Below are positions 44,646-53,113 of a stretch of 64,000 nucleotides of DNA, in pieces. A program made the position numbers and the translations under genes. How positions within the stretch are numbered: the stretch's first letter is position 1; every line of letters starts with the position of its first letter. The stretch is from contig NZ_CABWIB010000001.1 in assembly GCF_902505095.1 (NCBI RefSeq), forward strand, positions 496,001 through 560,000, written 5' to 3'. Under the pieces are notes generated by a model. That model was given only the letters and a program-made list of their open reading frames with translations, was not told the origin of the DNA and searched no databases. The DNA is from Oceanivirga miroungae (lineage in GTDB: Bacteria; Fusobacteriota; Fusobacteriia; Fusobacteriales; Leptotrichiaceae).

Positions 44646-45431
44646 ATGGTAGGAGCAGTAATTGGAGATATAGTAGGATCTCGTTTTGAATTTAAAAATA
44701 ATAAAAGTAAAGAATTTTTGTTATTTACAGAACAAAATAAATTTACAGATGATAGCCTTTTAACCATAGCAATAGCAAATGCTTTTAATATTAGTAAGAC
44801 TGATTTTAGTGATTTAGAAAAAAATACTATAAACAGTATTCAAACACTAGCAAGAAAATATAATAATCTGGGTTATGGTTTTAGTTTCTATAACTGGGTA
44901 TTTTCTTCAGATCCTAAACCGTATAATAGTTTTGCAAATGGTGGTTCTATGAGAGTTAGTTCTGTAGCTTATGCAGCTAAAAATCTAGAAGAAGTAAAGA
45001 AATTAACTAAAATAGTTACAGAAATCACTCATAATCATATAGAAGCAATAAAAGGTGCTACTTGTGTAGCAGAAGTAATTTATTTGGCTAGAACAGGTAA
45101 AAAAATTAAAGAGATTAAAGAATATGTAGAAAAAAATTATTATGAACTAAACTTTACATTAGATGAAATAAGACCTACATACTTATTTGATTTATCTACC
45201 AAAAATACAGTACCAGTAGCCCTAGAGGCATTCTTTGAGTCAAATAGTTTTGAAGATGCAATAAGAAATGCAATTTCAGTTGGTGGAGATTCAGATACTA
45301 TAGCTGCAATTACTGGTAGTATTTCTGAAGCTTATTATAAGGTTCCAGAAGATATTAGAGAAAAAGCACTAAGCTATTTACCAAAAGAGCTATTAGATAT
45401 ATTAGTTGAATTTGAAAATAAGTATGAATAG
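44646..45431 (+). CDS. ADP-ribosylglycohydrolase family protein
   Basis: A 261-residue DraG/ARH-type helical hydrolase. The metal-site motifs are AVIGDIVGSRFEF at the start, FTDDSLLTIAIANAF, and the late GGDSDTIAAITGSISEAYY. Such enzymes remove ADP-ribose from proteins or nucleic acids; the target here is unknown and no ADP-ribosyltransferase is nearby. The ATG follows the hemZ stop directly, and a tetraloop terminator lies 12 bases after the stop. Confidence 0.92.
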   Translation: MVGAVIGDIVGSRFEFKNNKSKEFLLFTEQNKFTDDSLLTIAIANAFNISKTDFSDLEKNTINSIQTLARKYNNLGYGFSFYNWVFSSDPKPYNSFANGGSMRVSSVAYAAKNLEEVKKLTKIVTEITHNHIEAIKGATCVAEVIYLARTGKKIKEIKEYVEKNYYELNFTLDEIRPTYLFDLSTKNTVPVALEAFFESNSFEDAIRNAISVGGDSDTIAAITGSISEAYYKVPEDIREKALSYLPKELLDILVEFENKYE

Positions 45432-45442
45432 ATAGGCACAAG

Positions 45443-45469
45443 ATGGAGTGAGAAATCACTCTATTTTTG
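45443..45469 (+). terminator. Terminator with GAAA tetraloop
   Basis: ATGGAGTGA (45443-45451) pairs with TCACTCTAT (45456-45464), including one G-T pair, around a GAAA loop; T5 follows. It ends the hemZ/glycohydrolase transcript. Confidence 0.85.
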
Positions 45470-45474
45470 CGAAT

Positions 45475-45510
45475 AACTTGAAATAAAAAGGTGGAATTCC
45501 ACTTAAATTT
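45475..45510. repeat. Intergenic repeat copy 1 (with 12-bp palindrome)
   Basis: First of three copies of a roughly 36-40 bp element that begins AACTTGAAATAAAAAGG and contains the palindrome GTGGAATTCCAC (45491-45502). It lies just upstream of the ATPase promoter. Confidence 0.8.
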
Positions 45511-45520
45511 AACGATAATC

Positions 45521-45549
45521 TTGAAAAGAATATTTCTATATGCTAAAAT
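45521..45549 (+). promoter_or_regulatory. Promoter of the DUF4143 ATPase gene
   Basis: TTGAAA (45521-45526) and TAAAAT (45544-45549) have a 17-bp spacer, and TG at 45541-45542 extends the -10. It is framed by repeat copies 1 and 2, whose palindromes are 76 bp apart. Confidence 0.65.
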
Positions 45550-45550
45550 A

Positions 45551-45590
45551 AACTTGAAATAAAAAGGTGGAAATCCACTTAAATTTTATG
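45551..45590. repeat. Intergenic repeat copy 2
   Basis: Near-identical to copy 1, palindrome GTGGAAATCCAC (45567-45578) with one changed base. It starts right after the -10, so it would lie in the 5' untranslated RNA of the ATPase gene. Confidence 0.8.
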
Positions 45591-45603
45591 GGTTGGGTGA
45601 AAT

Positions 45604-46899
45604 ATGATAATTAAAAGAGATTATTACTTGAATAAAATAATAAGTAAAAAAGAAAATGGAAGAATAAAGATTATTACAGGGATAAGAAGGTGCGGTAAAT
45701 CATATCTGTTGTTCAAATTATATAAGGATTATTTAATGTCAACTGGAATAAATGAACAACAAATTATATCTATTGCACTAGATGAGATTGATAATCTTGA
45801 TTATAGAAATCCATTTAGATTAAATGAGTATATAAAAGAGAAATGCAAAGAAAATAATTTGAAATATTATATTTTTATAGACGAAATTCAACTATCTGAG
45901 ACTGTTAGAAATCCATACAGTGAAAGTAAAGAAAAAAATGTAACATTTGTTGATGTTTTGCTAGGACTTATGAAAAAGGAAAATTTAGATATTTATGTTA
46001 CAGGGAGCAATTCTAAAATGCTCTCCTTTGATGTGCTTACTCAATTTAGGGATCGTGGAGATGAAATTCATATAGATCCACTATCGTTTTCAGAAGTATG
46101 TGATTTGTTTGAAAATAAGGATTTGGCTTTTGAACATTATACTTTATATGGGGGAATGCCATATATATATAGACTAGAAAGTGATGAAGAAAAAAGTAGA
46201 TATTTAAAAGATTTATTTAAAGAAACTTATATAAAAGATATTATTGAAAGAAATAACATACAAAATGATAAAGAAGTTCTTGAGATATTACTAGATTTTA
46301 TATCGTCTGCTATTGGTTCACTTACAAATCCTACAAAACTTTCGAGACGATTTTTATCGGAAATACAAACAAAAATATCTTCAAATACCATTTCAAGATA
46401 CCTTAGTTTTTTTGAAGAAGCGTATATATTATATAGTGCTAATAGATATGATGTTAAGGGCTCTAGGTACTTTTCAACACCACTGAAATACTATTTTGCA
46501 GATATTGGACTTAGAAATGCAAGACTTAATTTTAGACAAGTAGAACAAACTCATATTATGGAAAATATTATTTATAATGAACTGCTTAGTAGAGGTTATA
46601 ACATTGATGTCGGTTTAGTTGAATATGACTATAAAAAAGATGGAATCAGAAAAAAGATTCAGTTAGAAGTGGATTTTGTCATAAATAAAGGACATCAAAG
46701 ATATTACATTCAATCAGCTTTAAATATTGATAGTGAAGAGAAAAAAGAACAAGAAACAGCCTCACTTCGTAAAATAGATGATTCATTTAAGAAAATTGTG
46801 ATTGTGAAAAACAGCATTATTCCAAGATATGATGATAATGGAATTTTATATATTGGAGTAAAGGAGTTTTTGTTGAATAAAACTTTTCTGGAGTTATAA
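45604..46899 (+). CDS. AAA_14/DUF4143 family ATPase
   Basis: 431 residues: an ATPase core with Walker A GIRRCGKSYLL near 26, Walker B YIFIDEIQ near 98, and sensor VTGSNSKML. The C-terminal DUF4143 part contains YFADIGLRNARLNF and a PD-(D/E)xK-like LEVDFVIN...YYIQSA segment. These proteins are often present in many copies in Fusobacteria and other host-associated bacteria; role unknown. The repeated promoter/palindrome cassette upstream and a remnant of the same 3' end at 50094 suggest former duplication. It starts at ATG 45604 behind GGGTGA. Confidence 0.88.
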   Translation: MIIKRDYYLNKIISKKENGRIKIITGIRRCGKSYLLFKLYKDYLMSTGINEQQIISIALDEIDNLDYRNPFRLNEYIKEKCKENNLKYYIFIDEIQLSETVRNPYSESKEKNVTFVDVLLGLMKKENLDIYVTGSNSKMLSFDVLTQFRDRGDEIHIDPLSFSEVCDLFENKDLAFEHYTLYGGMPYIYRLESDEEKSRYLKDLFKETYIKDIIERNNIQNDKEVLEILLDFISSAIGSLTNPTKLSRRFLSEIQTKISSNTISRYLSFFEEAYILYSANRYDVKGSRYFSTPLKYYFADIGLRNARLNFRQVEQTHIMENIIYNELLSRGYNIDVGLVEYDYKKDGIRKKIQLEVDFVINKGHQRYYIQSALNIDSEEKKEQETASLRKIDDSFKKIVIVKNSIIPRYDDNGILYIGVKEFLLNKTFLEL

Positions 46900-46957
46900 A
46901 ATTATTTGTGTCATTCAAGGTCAAATAAGATAAAAAATTATAAAAAGTAGAAAAACT
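46866..46957. repeat. Duplicated segment, copy 1 (ATPase 3' end plus flank)
   Basis: The last codons of the ATPase gene (GTTTTTGTTGAATAAAACTT) and the following flank (TGTGTCATTCAAGG, TCAAATAAG, AAATTATAAAAAG) recur at 50094-50166. The second copy lacks about 20 bases around the ATPase stop. Confidence 0.75.
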
Positions 46958-46981
46958 GAGCTTGTACATATGTCAGAATTA

Positions 46982-47090
46982 TATGTAGAAAATATAGGTT
47001 TTTGTAAAAAAGATTCTATAGATATGATAGAAGAAAATAAAAATGTATTTTCAATAGGAGCTGGAAGTATTACAAAACTAATAAAAAAAA
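46982..47090 (+). pseudogene. Displaced internal fragment of hemZ
   Basis: About 110 bases repeat hemZ 44410-44531 with scattered substitutions and an in-frame 15-base deletion. ENIGFCKKESQSIYNIDMIEEN of hemZ becomes ENIGFCKKDSIDMIEEN, followed by identical NKNVFSIGAGSITKLIKK. It sits in a short open frame (46970-47158) without a proper start context. Nothing else of hemZ is present. The 327-base gap 46900-47226 otherwise holds only the duplicated flank and A/T-rich sequence. It marks a recombination junction. Confidence 0.85.
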
Positions 47091-47226
47091 TATTAAAATC
47101 TAAAATAAAGGAAGATGAAGTATATATGTCAGCTAATAAAATAACTATTATTCATTAAAAGTTCAAAAAATTATGGAGCATAGATATTTTTAGAAACTGA
47201 TGACTTGTGAAATAAAGGGGAGTATA

Positions 47227-50016
47227 ATGATAAACTATAAAAAAATGGCTAACTGGTTTAGTGAACGTTGGAAAGATAGAGGGTATGAAAAGGGAGAGAC
47301 TAGTAAGTTTTGGATAGACTTATTACAAAATGTTTATGGTATTGAAAATGCTACTAATTACATATTTTTTGAAAAGTCAGTACAATTAAAAAATAAGAGT
47401 TTTATTGATGCTAGCATACCTAGTACTAATGTAATAATAGAGCAAAAAAGTATAGATAAAGATTTAACAAAAAAAGAAAAACAATCAGATGGTGAGTATA
47501 TGACACCATATGAACAAGCCAAAAGATACTCTGATGAATTACCTAGATCAGAAAAGCCAAAATATATAATTGTATCGAATTTTAAAGAATTTCATATTCA
47601 TGATATGGAACACCCACACTCTGACCCACAAATTATACTTCTAAAAAATTTAGATAAAGAATACCATAGACTCCTATTTTTAGTAGATGAAAAACATAAA
47701 AATATTCAAAAAGAAAAAGAAGTTTCATTAAAAGCAGGAGAACTAGTAGGTAAGATATATGATGAACTTTTAAAGCAATATAATGATAAAAATAGTCCAG
47801 AAACACTAAATAATTTAAATATCTTGTGTGTAAGACTTGTTTTTTTACTATATGCAGAAGACAGTGGGATTTTAGGTAAAAGAGATATGTTTTATGATTA
47901 TTTAAATAAATATAGAGATAATGTAAATACATTTAGAAATTCATTAATTGAACTATTCAAAATACTAAATCAAAAACCAGAAGAAAGAGATCCATATCTA
48001 GATAAAGAATTATTAGATTTTCCATATATAAATGGAGGACTTTTTGCTGATGATAAGGTAGTAATACCTAGAATTACAAAAGAAATAATTGAAATAATAT
48101 TAGATAAAGCAAGTATAGGATTTGATTGGTCTGATATTAGTCCTACCATATTTGGTGGTGTATTTGAATCAACATTAAATCCAGAAACTAGAAGATTTGG
48201 TGGAATGCACTATACTTCTATAGAAAATATACATAAGCTAATAAACCCACTATTTTTAGAAAATTTAGAAAAAGAATTCAGTGAAATAAACAATATTAAG
48301 TTATTAACAACTAGAAAAAAAAGACTTTTAGAATTTCAAGATAAAATAGCTAATCTAACATTTTTAGATCCAGCATGTGGTTCGGGTAATTTTTTAACGG
48401 AGACATATTTATCTCTAAGAAGATTAGAAAATAGGCTAATAAGAGAGTTAAACAACCAAGGGCAAATAAGTATAGGTGAAACTCAAGATGATATTATAAA
48501 AGTGTCATTAAAACAATTTTATGGAATAGAAATAAATGACTTTGCAGTAGTTGTAGCTAAAACAGCCTTATGGATAGCAGAAGCACAAATGTTTATGGAA
48601 ACTATGAGTATAGTAAATAGAGATAATGATTTCTTACCGTTAAAATCATTTACTAATATTGTAGAAGCTAATTCCTTAAGAATTAATTGGGAAGATATAA
48701 TAAAAGCAGAAGATTTAAACTATATTATGGGGAATCCGCCTTTTGTAGGTAAAAAGTTTCAAAATAGAGAACAAAAAAAGGATATGGAATTAATTTTAGG
48801 AGACATAAAAGGGTATAATATGCTTGATTATGTTTCTTGTTGGTATCATAAATCTATAAAAATATTTGAAAAAAATAAAGATATTAAAATAGCTTTTGTT
48901 TCAACAAATTCAATATGTCAAGGTGAGCAAACTTCAATTATGTGGGAGGAAATTTTAAAAAAAGATATAAACATTAATTTTGCATATCAAAGTTTCAACT
49001 GGGAAAGTGAAGCTAATGATAAAGCTCATGTTTATTGTGTAATAGTTGGACTTTCTAAAAAGAGTAATGAGAAAAAAAGGCTTTACTATAAAGAATTAGA
49101 ATATAAATTGGTAAATAATATAAATGCATATCTATATAGTGGTGAAAATATATTCTTAAAAAGAAGAACATCTCATATTCAAAATGAGTTAGAAATGACA
49201 GATGGAAATGTCCCTATAGATGATAATCAATTAAAACTTGAATTAGAAGAATTAAAAGAACTAGAAAAAAAAGAACCTCAGAGTTTAAAGTATATAAAAA
49301 AATTAACAGGTAGCAATGAATTCATAAATAAGAAAGAAAGATTTGTTATATGGATAGAAGAATATAATCCAGGTGAAATAAGAAATATGCCTATTATTTC
49401 TGATAGAATTAAAAAAGTAAGAGAATTTAGATCGAATAGTAGCACAAAATCTACTTCTAAATTAGCAGATATACCATATAGATTTAGAGATACAAGAAAT
49501 CCTAAAACAGCTTTAATAATACCAAGAGTTAGTAGTGAAAGAAGAAAATATGTTCCAATAGGCTTTATAACTTCAGACACAATAGCACTAAATTCAGTGT
49601 TATTATTGTCAAACGCTAGTCTATATCACTTTGGTGTTTTAACATCTAATGCTCACATGATATGGCTTGATAAAATAGGCGGGAAATTAGAAACAAGATA
49701 TAGATATTCTGCAACAGTGGTGTATAATAATTTTCCATTTCCTAAATGCAGTGAAAGTCAAAAAGAAAAAATAGAACAAACAGCTCAAAAGATTTTAGAA
49801 GTAAGAGATAAGTATGCTAATTCAACTTATGCAGATCTATATGATACTTCATTTATGCCAGAAGATTTAAGAAAGGCTCATTATGAAAATGATAAGGCTG
49901 TATGGGAAGCGTACTCTAAGGCTTATGAATTTGGTAATGAAGATTCATGTTTTGAATTTTTATGTAATCAATATGAAAAATTAACAAAAAAAGAAAGACT
50001 TAGTAAGAAAAAGTAA
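47227..50016 (+). CDS. MmeI-like (type IIL) fused restriction-modification enzyme
   Basis: 929 residues from ATG 47227 behind AAAGGGGA (the frame is open from 47200). The N-terminal nuclease keeps the PD-(D/E)xK residues Asp61 and Glu72-x-Lys74 (in SFIDASIPSTNVIIEQKS). A helical linker follows, then an N6-adenine methyltransferase with motif I DPACGSGNF (Asp381) and motif IV NPPF (Asn503). A target recognition domain fills about 700-850, and the end (AVWEAYSKAYEFGNEDSCFEFLC) is typical. One polypeptide both cuts and modifies, so no separate S or R gene is needed. It is single-copy accessory DNA flanked by a hemZ fragment and a repeat copy. Confidence 0.92.
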   Translation: MINYKKMANWFSERWKDRGYEKGETSKFWIDLLQNVYGIENATNYIFFEKSVQLKNKSFIDASIPSTNVIIEQKSIDKDLTKKEKQSDGEYMTPYEQAKRYSDELPRSEKPKYIIVSNFKEFHIHDMEHPHSDPQIILLKNLDKEYHRLLFLVDEKHKNIQKEKEVSLKAGELVGKIYDELLKQYNDKNSPETLNNLNILCVRLVFLLYAEDSGILGKRDMFYDYLNKYRDNVNTFRNSLIELFKILNQKPEERDPYLDKELLDFPYINGGLFADDKVVIPRITKEIIEIILDKASIGFDWSDISPTIFGGVFESTLNPETRRFGGMHYTSIENIHKLINPLFLENLEKEFSEINNIKLLTTRKKRLLEFQDKIANLTFLDPACGSGNFLTETYLSLRRLENRLIRELNNQGQISIGETQDDIIKVSLKQFYGIEINDFAVVVAKTALWIAEAQMFMETMSIVNRDNDFLPLKSFTNIVEANSLRINWEDIIKAEDLNYIMGNPPFVGKKFQNREQKKDMELILGDIKGYNMLDYVSCWYHKSIKIFEKNKDIKIAFVSTNSICQGEQTSIMWEEILKKDININFAYQSFNWESEANDKAHVYCVIVGLSKKSNEKKRLYYKELEYKLVNNINAYLYSGENIFLKRRTSHIQNELEMTDGNVPIDDNQLKLELEELKELEKKEPQSLKYIKKLTGSNEFINKKERFVIWIEEYNPGEIRNMPIISDRIKKVREFRSNSSTKSTSKLADIPYRFRDTRNPKTALIIPRVSSERRKYVPIGFITSDTIALNSVLLLSNASLYHFGVLTSNAHMIWLDKIGGKLETRYRYSATVVYNNFPFPKCSESQKEKIEQTAQKILEVRDKYANSTYADLYDTSFMPEDLRKAHYENDKAVWEAYSKAYEFGNEDSCFEFLCNQYEKLTKKERLSKKK

Positions 50017-50038
50017 AGTATAAAAGAACATAACAAAA

Positions 50039-50078
50039 AACTCGAAATAAAAAGGTGGAATTCCACTTAAATTTTATA
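50039..50078. repeat. Intergenic repeat copy 3
   Basis: Matches copies 1 and 2 (palindrome GTGGAATTCCAC at 50055-50066) and is followed by TGTTAGAAT (50079-50087), an extended -10-like element matching the one after copy 1. It now precedes only a remnant of the ATPase 3' end. Confidence 0.8.
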
Positions 50079-50093
50079 TGTTAGAATAAAAGT

Positions 50094-50166
50094 GTTTTTG
50101 TTGAATAAAACTTTGCTTGTGTCATTCAAGCTCAAATAAGTTGAAAAATTATAAAAAGGAGAAAAA
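50094..50166. repeat. Duplicated segment, copy 2 (remnant of a second ATPase gene)
   Basis: Corresponds to 46866-46957: the last seven or so codons of the DUF4143 ATPase without the rest of the gene, then the same flank leading into AAAAAGGAGAAAAAC, the ribosome site of the ComEA-like gene. Confidence 0.75.
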
Positions 50167-50167
50167 C

Positions 50168-50746
50168 TTGGCAAGAAAAAAAAGTAAGAAGGTAAAGTAT
50201 AAATATGAAAAGGCAATAATATCTTTTTTTGTATTCCTATTAACTACATTTATCTTTGTGAATAAACCATATAAAAATATACTAAATAAGAAAGAAAATG
50301 AAACTAAAAATTTATCAAATGAATATCATGTCGAAATAAATGAAGAAGTGGTATTAAAAGAGTATACCAAAAATAAAAGAGATATTAATAGTATATCTTA
50401 TGATGATTATGCTAACTTAAATTTATCTAAAAAAAAGATAGAAAGCATATTAGAGTATAAAGAATATATGGGGCAAATAAACGAAATAAAAGAATTAGAG
50501 AATATACCATATATAAGTTCAGATGATCTATCTAAAATATCTAAGGTATTTAAAGATGCAAGCTATAAAAAGTATAAAAGACATAATATAAATAAGATGA
50601 CAAAAAAAGAATTAAAATATCTAGGCTTATCTAACTATGATATAAAAAAGATAATTTCATACAGAAAAAAATATAAGATAAAAAATTTAATTGAGTTAGA
50701 AAAAATAATAGGAAATAAGTATAATTTGAAAAATATTGAGTTTTAA
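50168..50746 (+). CDS. ComEA-like helix-hairpin-helix protein
   Basis: 192 residues from TTG 50168, which AAGGAG at 50156-50161 selects; an open frame extends to an ATG at 50117 inside duplicated flank DNA and is unlikely. A Lys-rich N-terminus, one transmembrane helix (about 17-34) and two HhH-type units (about 75-130, 'NSISYDDYANLNLSKKKIESILEYK'-like, and 140-185, NINKMTKKELKYLGLSNYDIKKIISYRKKY) suggest membrane-anchored DNA binding as in ComEA. No other competence gene is in view. Confidence 0.7.
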   Translation: MARKKSKKVKYKYEKAIISFFVFLLTTFIFVNKPYKNILNKKENETKNLSNEYHVEINEEVVLKEYTKNKRDINSISYDDYANLNLSKKKIESILEYKEYMGQINEIKELENIPYISSDDLSKISKVFKDASYKKYKRHNINKMTKKELKYLGLSNYDIKKIISYRKKYKIKNLIELEKIIGNKYNLKNIEF

Positions 50747-50761
50747 AAAAAGGGGGGCTTT

Positions 50762-53113
50762 ATGATTAAATTCAATTTTAAAAGTATAAAAGAAGAATAT
50801 ATCAAAAATGATTCTAAAGATATTTTGTACTTAGAAAGTCAAAGCGATGTTGTTGAATTTTTTGAAAATGTCATACTGGTGGATAGTATCGTTTTAAAAG
50901 AAGAAAAAGAAAGTTTACTATTTTATTCACTTTTATCAGAGGGGGAGAAAAAAACATTTAATATTTCTTCGTATTTTGATTCTATAGACACAGCATACAA
51001 CTACTATAGACTAATAAAAGAGCTATACTACAATAATATTAGTTATGAAATGTTAGAACTAGAAAAATGGCAAGAAAAATACATGAAAGCAATATATAAC
51101 ATACATAATAAGATGATAGAGAAAAAAAATAAAGAAAATATAATGCCAACATATTTAATTTTCCATGACTATAAAATTAATAGTGAGTATATAAAAAGAT
51201 ATAAAAAGATAGTTTTTGTAAATAAAATGTATACAAATAAAAAAGAATTGGAAGTATTAAATAAATTAGATATCGAAATTGAATATTTACTATTTACTGA
51301 TGAAAATGATTTTAATAAAGAAAAAATGATACTAGAAAATATAACAGTAGAAAAGTTAGATAATAAAGTATCATTAAATAGTTTTACTGATACAAAAACA
51401 ATGCTTCTGTATTTAACAGAAAAATTAAGTAAAGATAATTTAGATGTACATATAAATGATGTGAACGATAAAAGAGAATACAATGAAATTTCTTGTAATT
51501 TACTTAACTGGCATAAGAAAAATTATCTAAATAAATCAAAAAGCTATAAACTTTTAAATAGTATATATGATATAGAAAATAGTCTTGATAAAAAGACAAA
51601 AAAAATAGAATTACAAAGTATATATTTTGCTACATTAGATGAAGAATTTAACTCTTTTTTCAATATATCTTATGATATTTTAGAAAAAGTAAAAAAAGAA
51701 TATATGAGTACAAAAAAGTATGTAGATATAGATTCATATGAATTTTTAGAAGAACTACTAAATTATGATGTATTTAAACTTTGTGATGACATATCTAAAA
51801 AATACAAAGATGAAACAGATAAATTTTTAGAAGCAGTATCTGAAATATATGTTTTAAAAGATTTTTCTTTATTAAAATACATAGATAAGAAAAAAGATGT
51901 GTATAAACTAATATTAAAATACTTAGATGCTAAAAAAGATTCTAGTAAATTAAAAAGCGAAAAGTATGAAATACTAAATCCTACTAATGAGAAAAAAGAA
52001 AATTATTTTTTACTAAATGCCCAAGCTAATATGGACATGAATGTTAGAGAATACATATTAGATGCTAACCAAAGAAAGAAATTAAATTTAAAAAAAGCAA
52101 ATGATTTTAAATATGCAAAATACTATCCATTTGTTCGTCAAATGTATTTATCTAATAATGTAGACATACTGTATATAAAAAATGAAGAAAATGATATAGA
52201 TATAAAATCAGTATTTAAAAGCATATTTGTTGAAAATGATGTTAAGGAAAAAAATATATCATATTCATCAAAAGAAATAAAAAAACACCTTATGTATATT
52301 AGTCAGGACAGAAATGATGTAAAAGAAAATTCTGATTTTTTAACAGAAAATGACTATATTAAAGTAGAAAAAGAAGATTTTTCAGATATTAAAATAAATG
52401 GTTACTCAATATCAAGCTTTATGGAAGATTTAATGTCATATATTTTAAAAAAATATATAGATAAAAATAAATTAAAATACATAAGTATAGATGATACAAG
52501 TATAAGTAATATTACAATAGGAAATATTATACATGAAATAGTAGAAACTGCATTAGAAGAAAAAGTAGAAAACATACAAGATTTAAAGAAAATAAAAGAA
52601 AAAGTTTTAAATGTGTATAAAGACTACATAAAAAAAGAATACTTTGGTATTTATAGTGTTTTACTATTTGATGAAGTATTAGAAGATGTATTAAAATATG
52701 TTTTAAAATATAGAAAATATGGTGTAGTTTGTGAGAAAAAGCTTGAACTTGATATAGATGATAATATAAAGATAAACTATATAATAGATACCTTATTTGA
52801 AAAAGATAATAAATATATAGTATCTGATATAAAATCAGGAATGAATAAAAATTCCATAATCTATGACTATCAAGTAAATCTATATAAAACCTTTTTAGAA
52901 TATAGTGAAAACAAAGAAGTTATAGATACATTAGTATATTATCCCTTTGATGAAAATAAAGAAGTAAAAACAGATAAAAAAGAGTTTACATATTCTGAGT
53001 TTTTAGAAAGGGTAAATTATGTTAGAGGTTTAGACAAAATACAAATAGAAAAAAATGTATTGGAGTATAATTTAAAAAATATCATAAGAGGAGTTAAATC
53101 TAATGAAAGCTAA
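50762..53113 (+). CDS. AddB-like nuclease subunit (PD-(D/E)xK)
   Basis: 783 residues, strongly diverged. The C-terminal 200 residues carry a RecB-type nuclease: ISIDDTSISNITIGNIIHEIVETALEE, then INYIIDTLFEKDNKYIVSDIKSG (the Asp ... Asp-x-Lys core) and YDYQVNLYKTFLEY (Q-x-x-x-Y). The upstream part looks like an inactivated helicase as in AddB, with no Walker A. It overlaps the helicase gene by 11 bases, so the pair should form an AddAB/RecBCD-type end-processing complex for recombination. Confidence 0.8.
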   Translation: MIKFNFKSIKEEYIKNDSKDILYLESQSDVVEFFENVILVDSIVLKEEKESLLFYSLLSEGEKKTFNISSYFDSIDTAYNYYRLIKELYYNNISYEMLELEKWQEKYMKAIYNIHNKMIEKKNKENIMPTYLIFHDYKINSEYIKRYKKIVFVNKMYTNKKELEVLNKLDIEIEYLLFTDENDFNKEKMILENITVEKLDNKVSLNSFTDTKTMLLYLTEKLSKDNLDVHINDVNDKREYNEISCNLLNWHKKNYLNKSKSYKLLNSIYDIENSLDKKTKKIELQSIYFATLDEEFNSFFNISYDILEKVKKEYMSTKKYVDIDSYEFLEELLNYDVFKLCDDISKKYKDETDKFLEAVSEIYVLKDFSLLKYIDKKKDVYKLILKYLDAKKDSSKLKSEKYEILNPTNEKKENYFLLNAQANMDMNVREYILDANQRKKLNLKKANDFKYAKYYPFVRQMYLSNNVDILYIKNEENDIDIKSVFKSIFVENDVKEKNISYSSKEIKKHLMYISQDRNDVKENSDFLTENDYIKVEKEDFSDIKINGYSISSFMEDLMSYILKKYIDKNKLKYISIDDTSISNITIGNIIHEIVETALEEKVENIQDLKKIKEKVLNVYKDYIKKEYFGIYSVLLFDEVLEDVLKYVLKYRKYGVVCEKKLELDIDDNIKINYIIDTLFEKDNKYIVSDIKSGMNKNSIIYDYQVNLYKTFLEYSENKEVIDTLVYYPFDENKEVKTDKKEFTYSEFLERVNYVRGLDKIQIEKNVLEYNLKNIIRGVKSNES

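Noticed and set aside
45475..45590. Two near-identical 36-base repeats with a 40-base gap, resembling a minimal CRISPR array.
   Set aside because: The palindrome is central, the gap contains a good promoter, the third copy is 4.4 kb away, and no cas gene is present.
46970..47158. 62-codon ORF that could be taken for a small hypothetical gene.
   Set aside because: Most of it is a copied piece of hemZ and it has no ribosome binding site.
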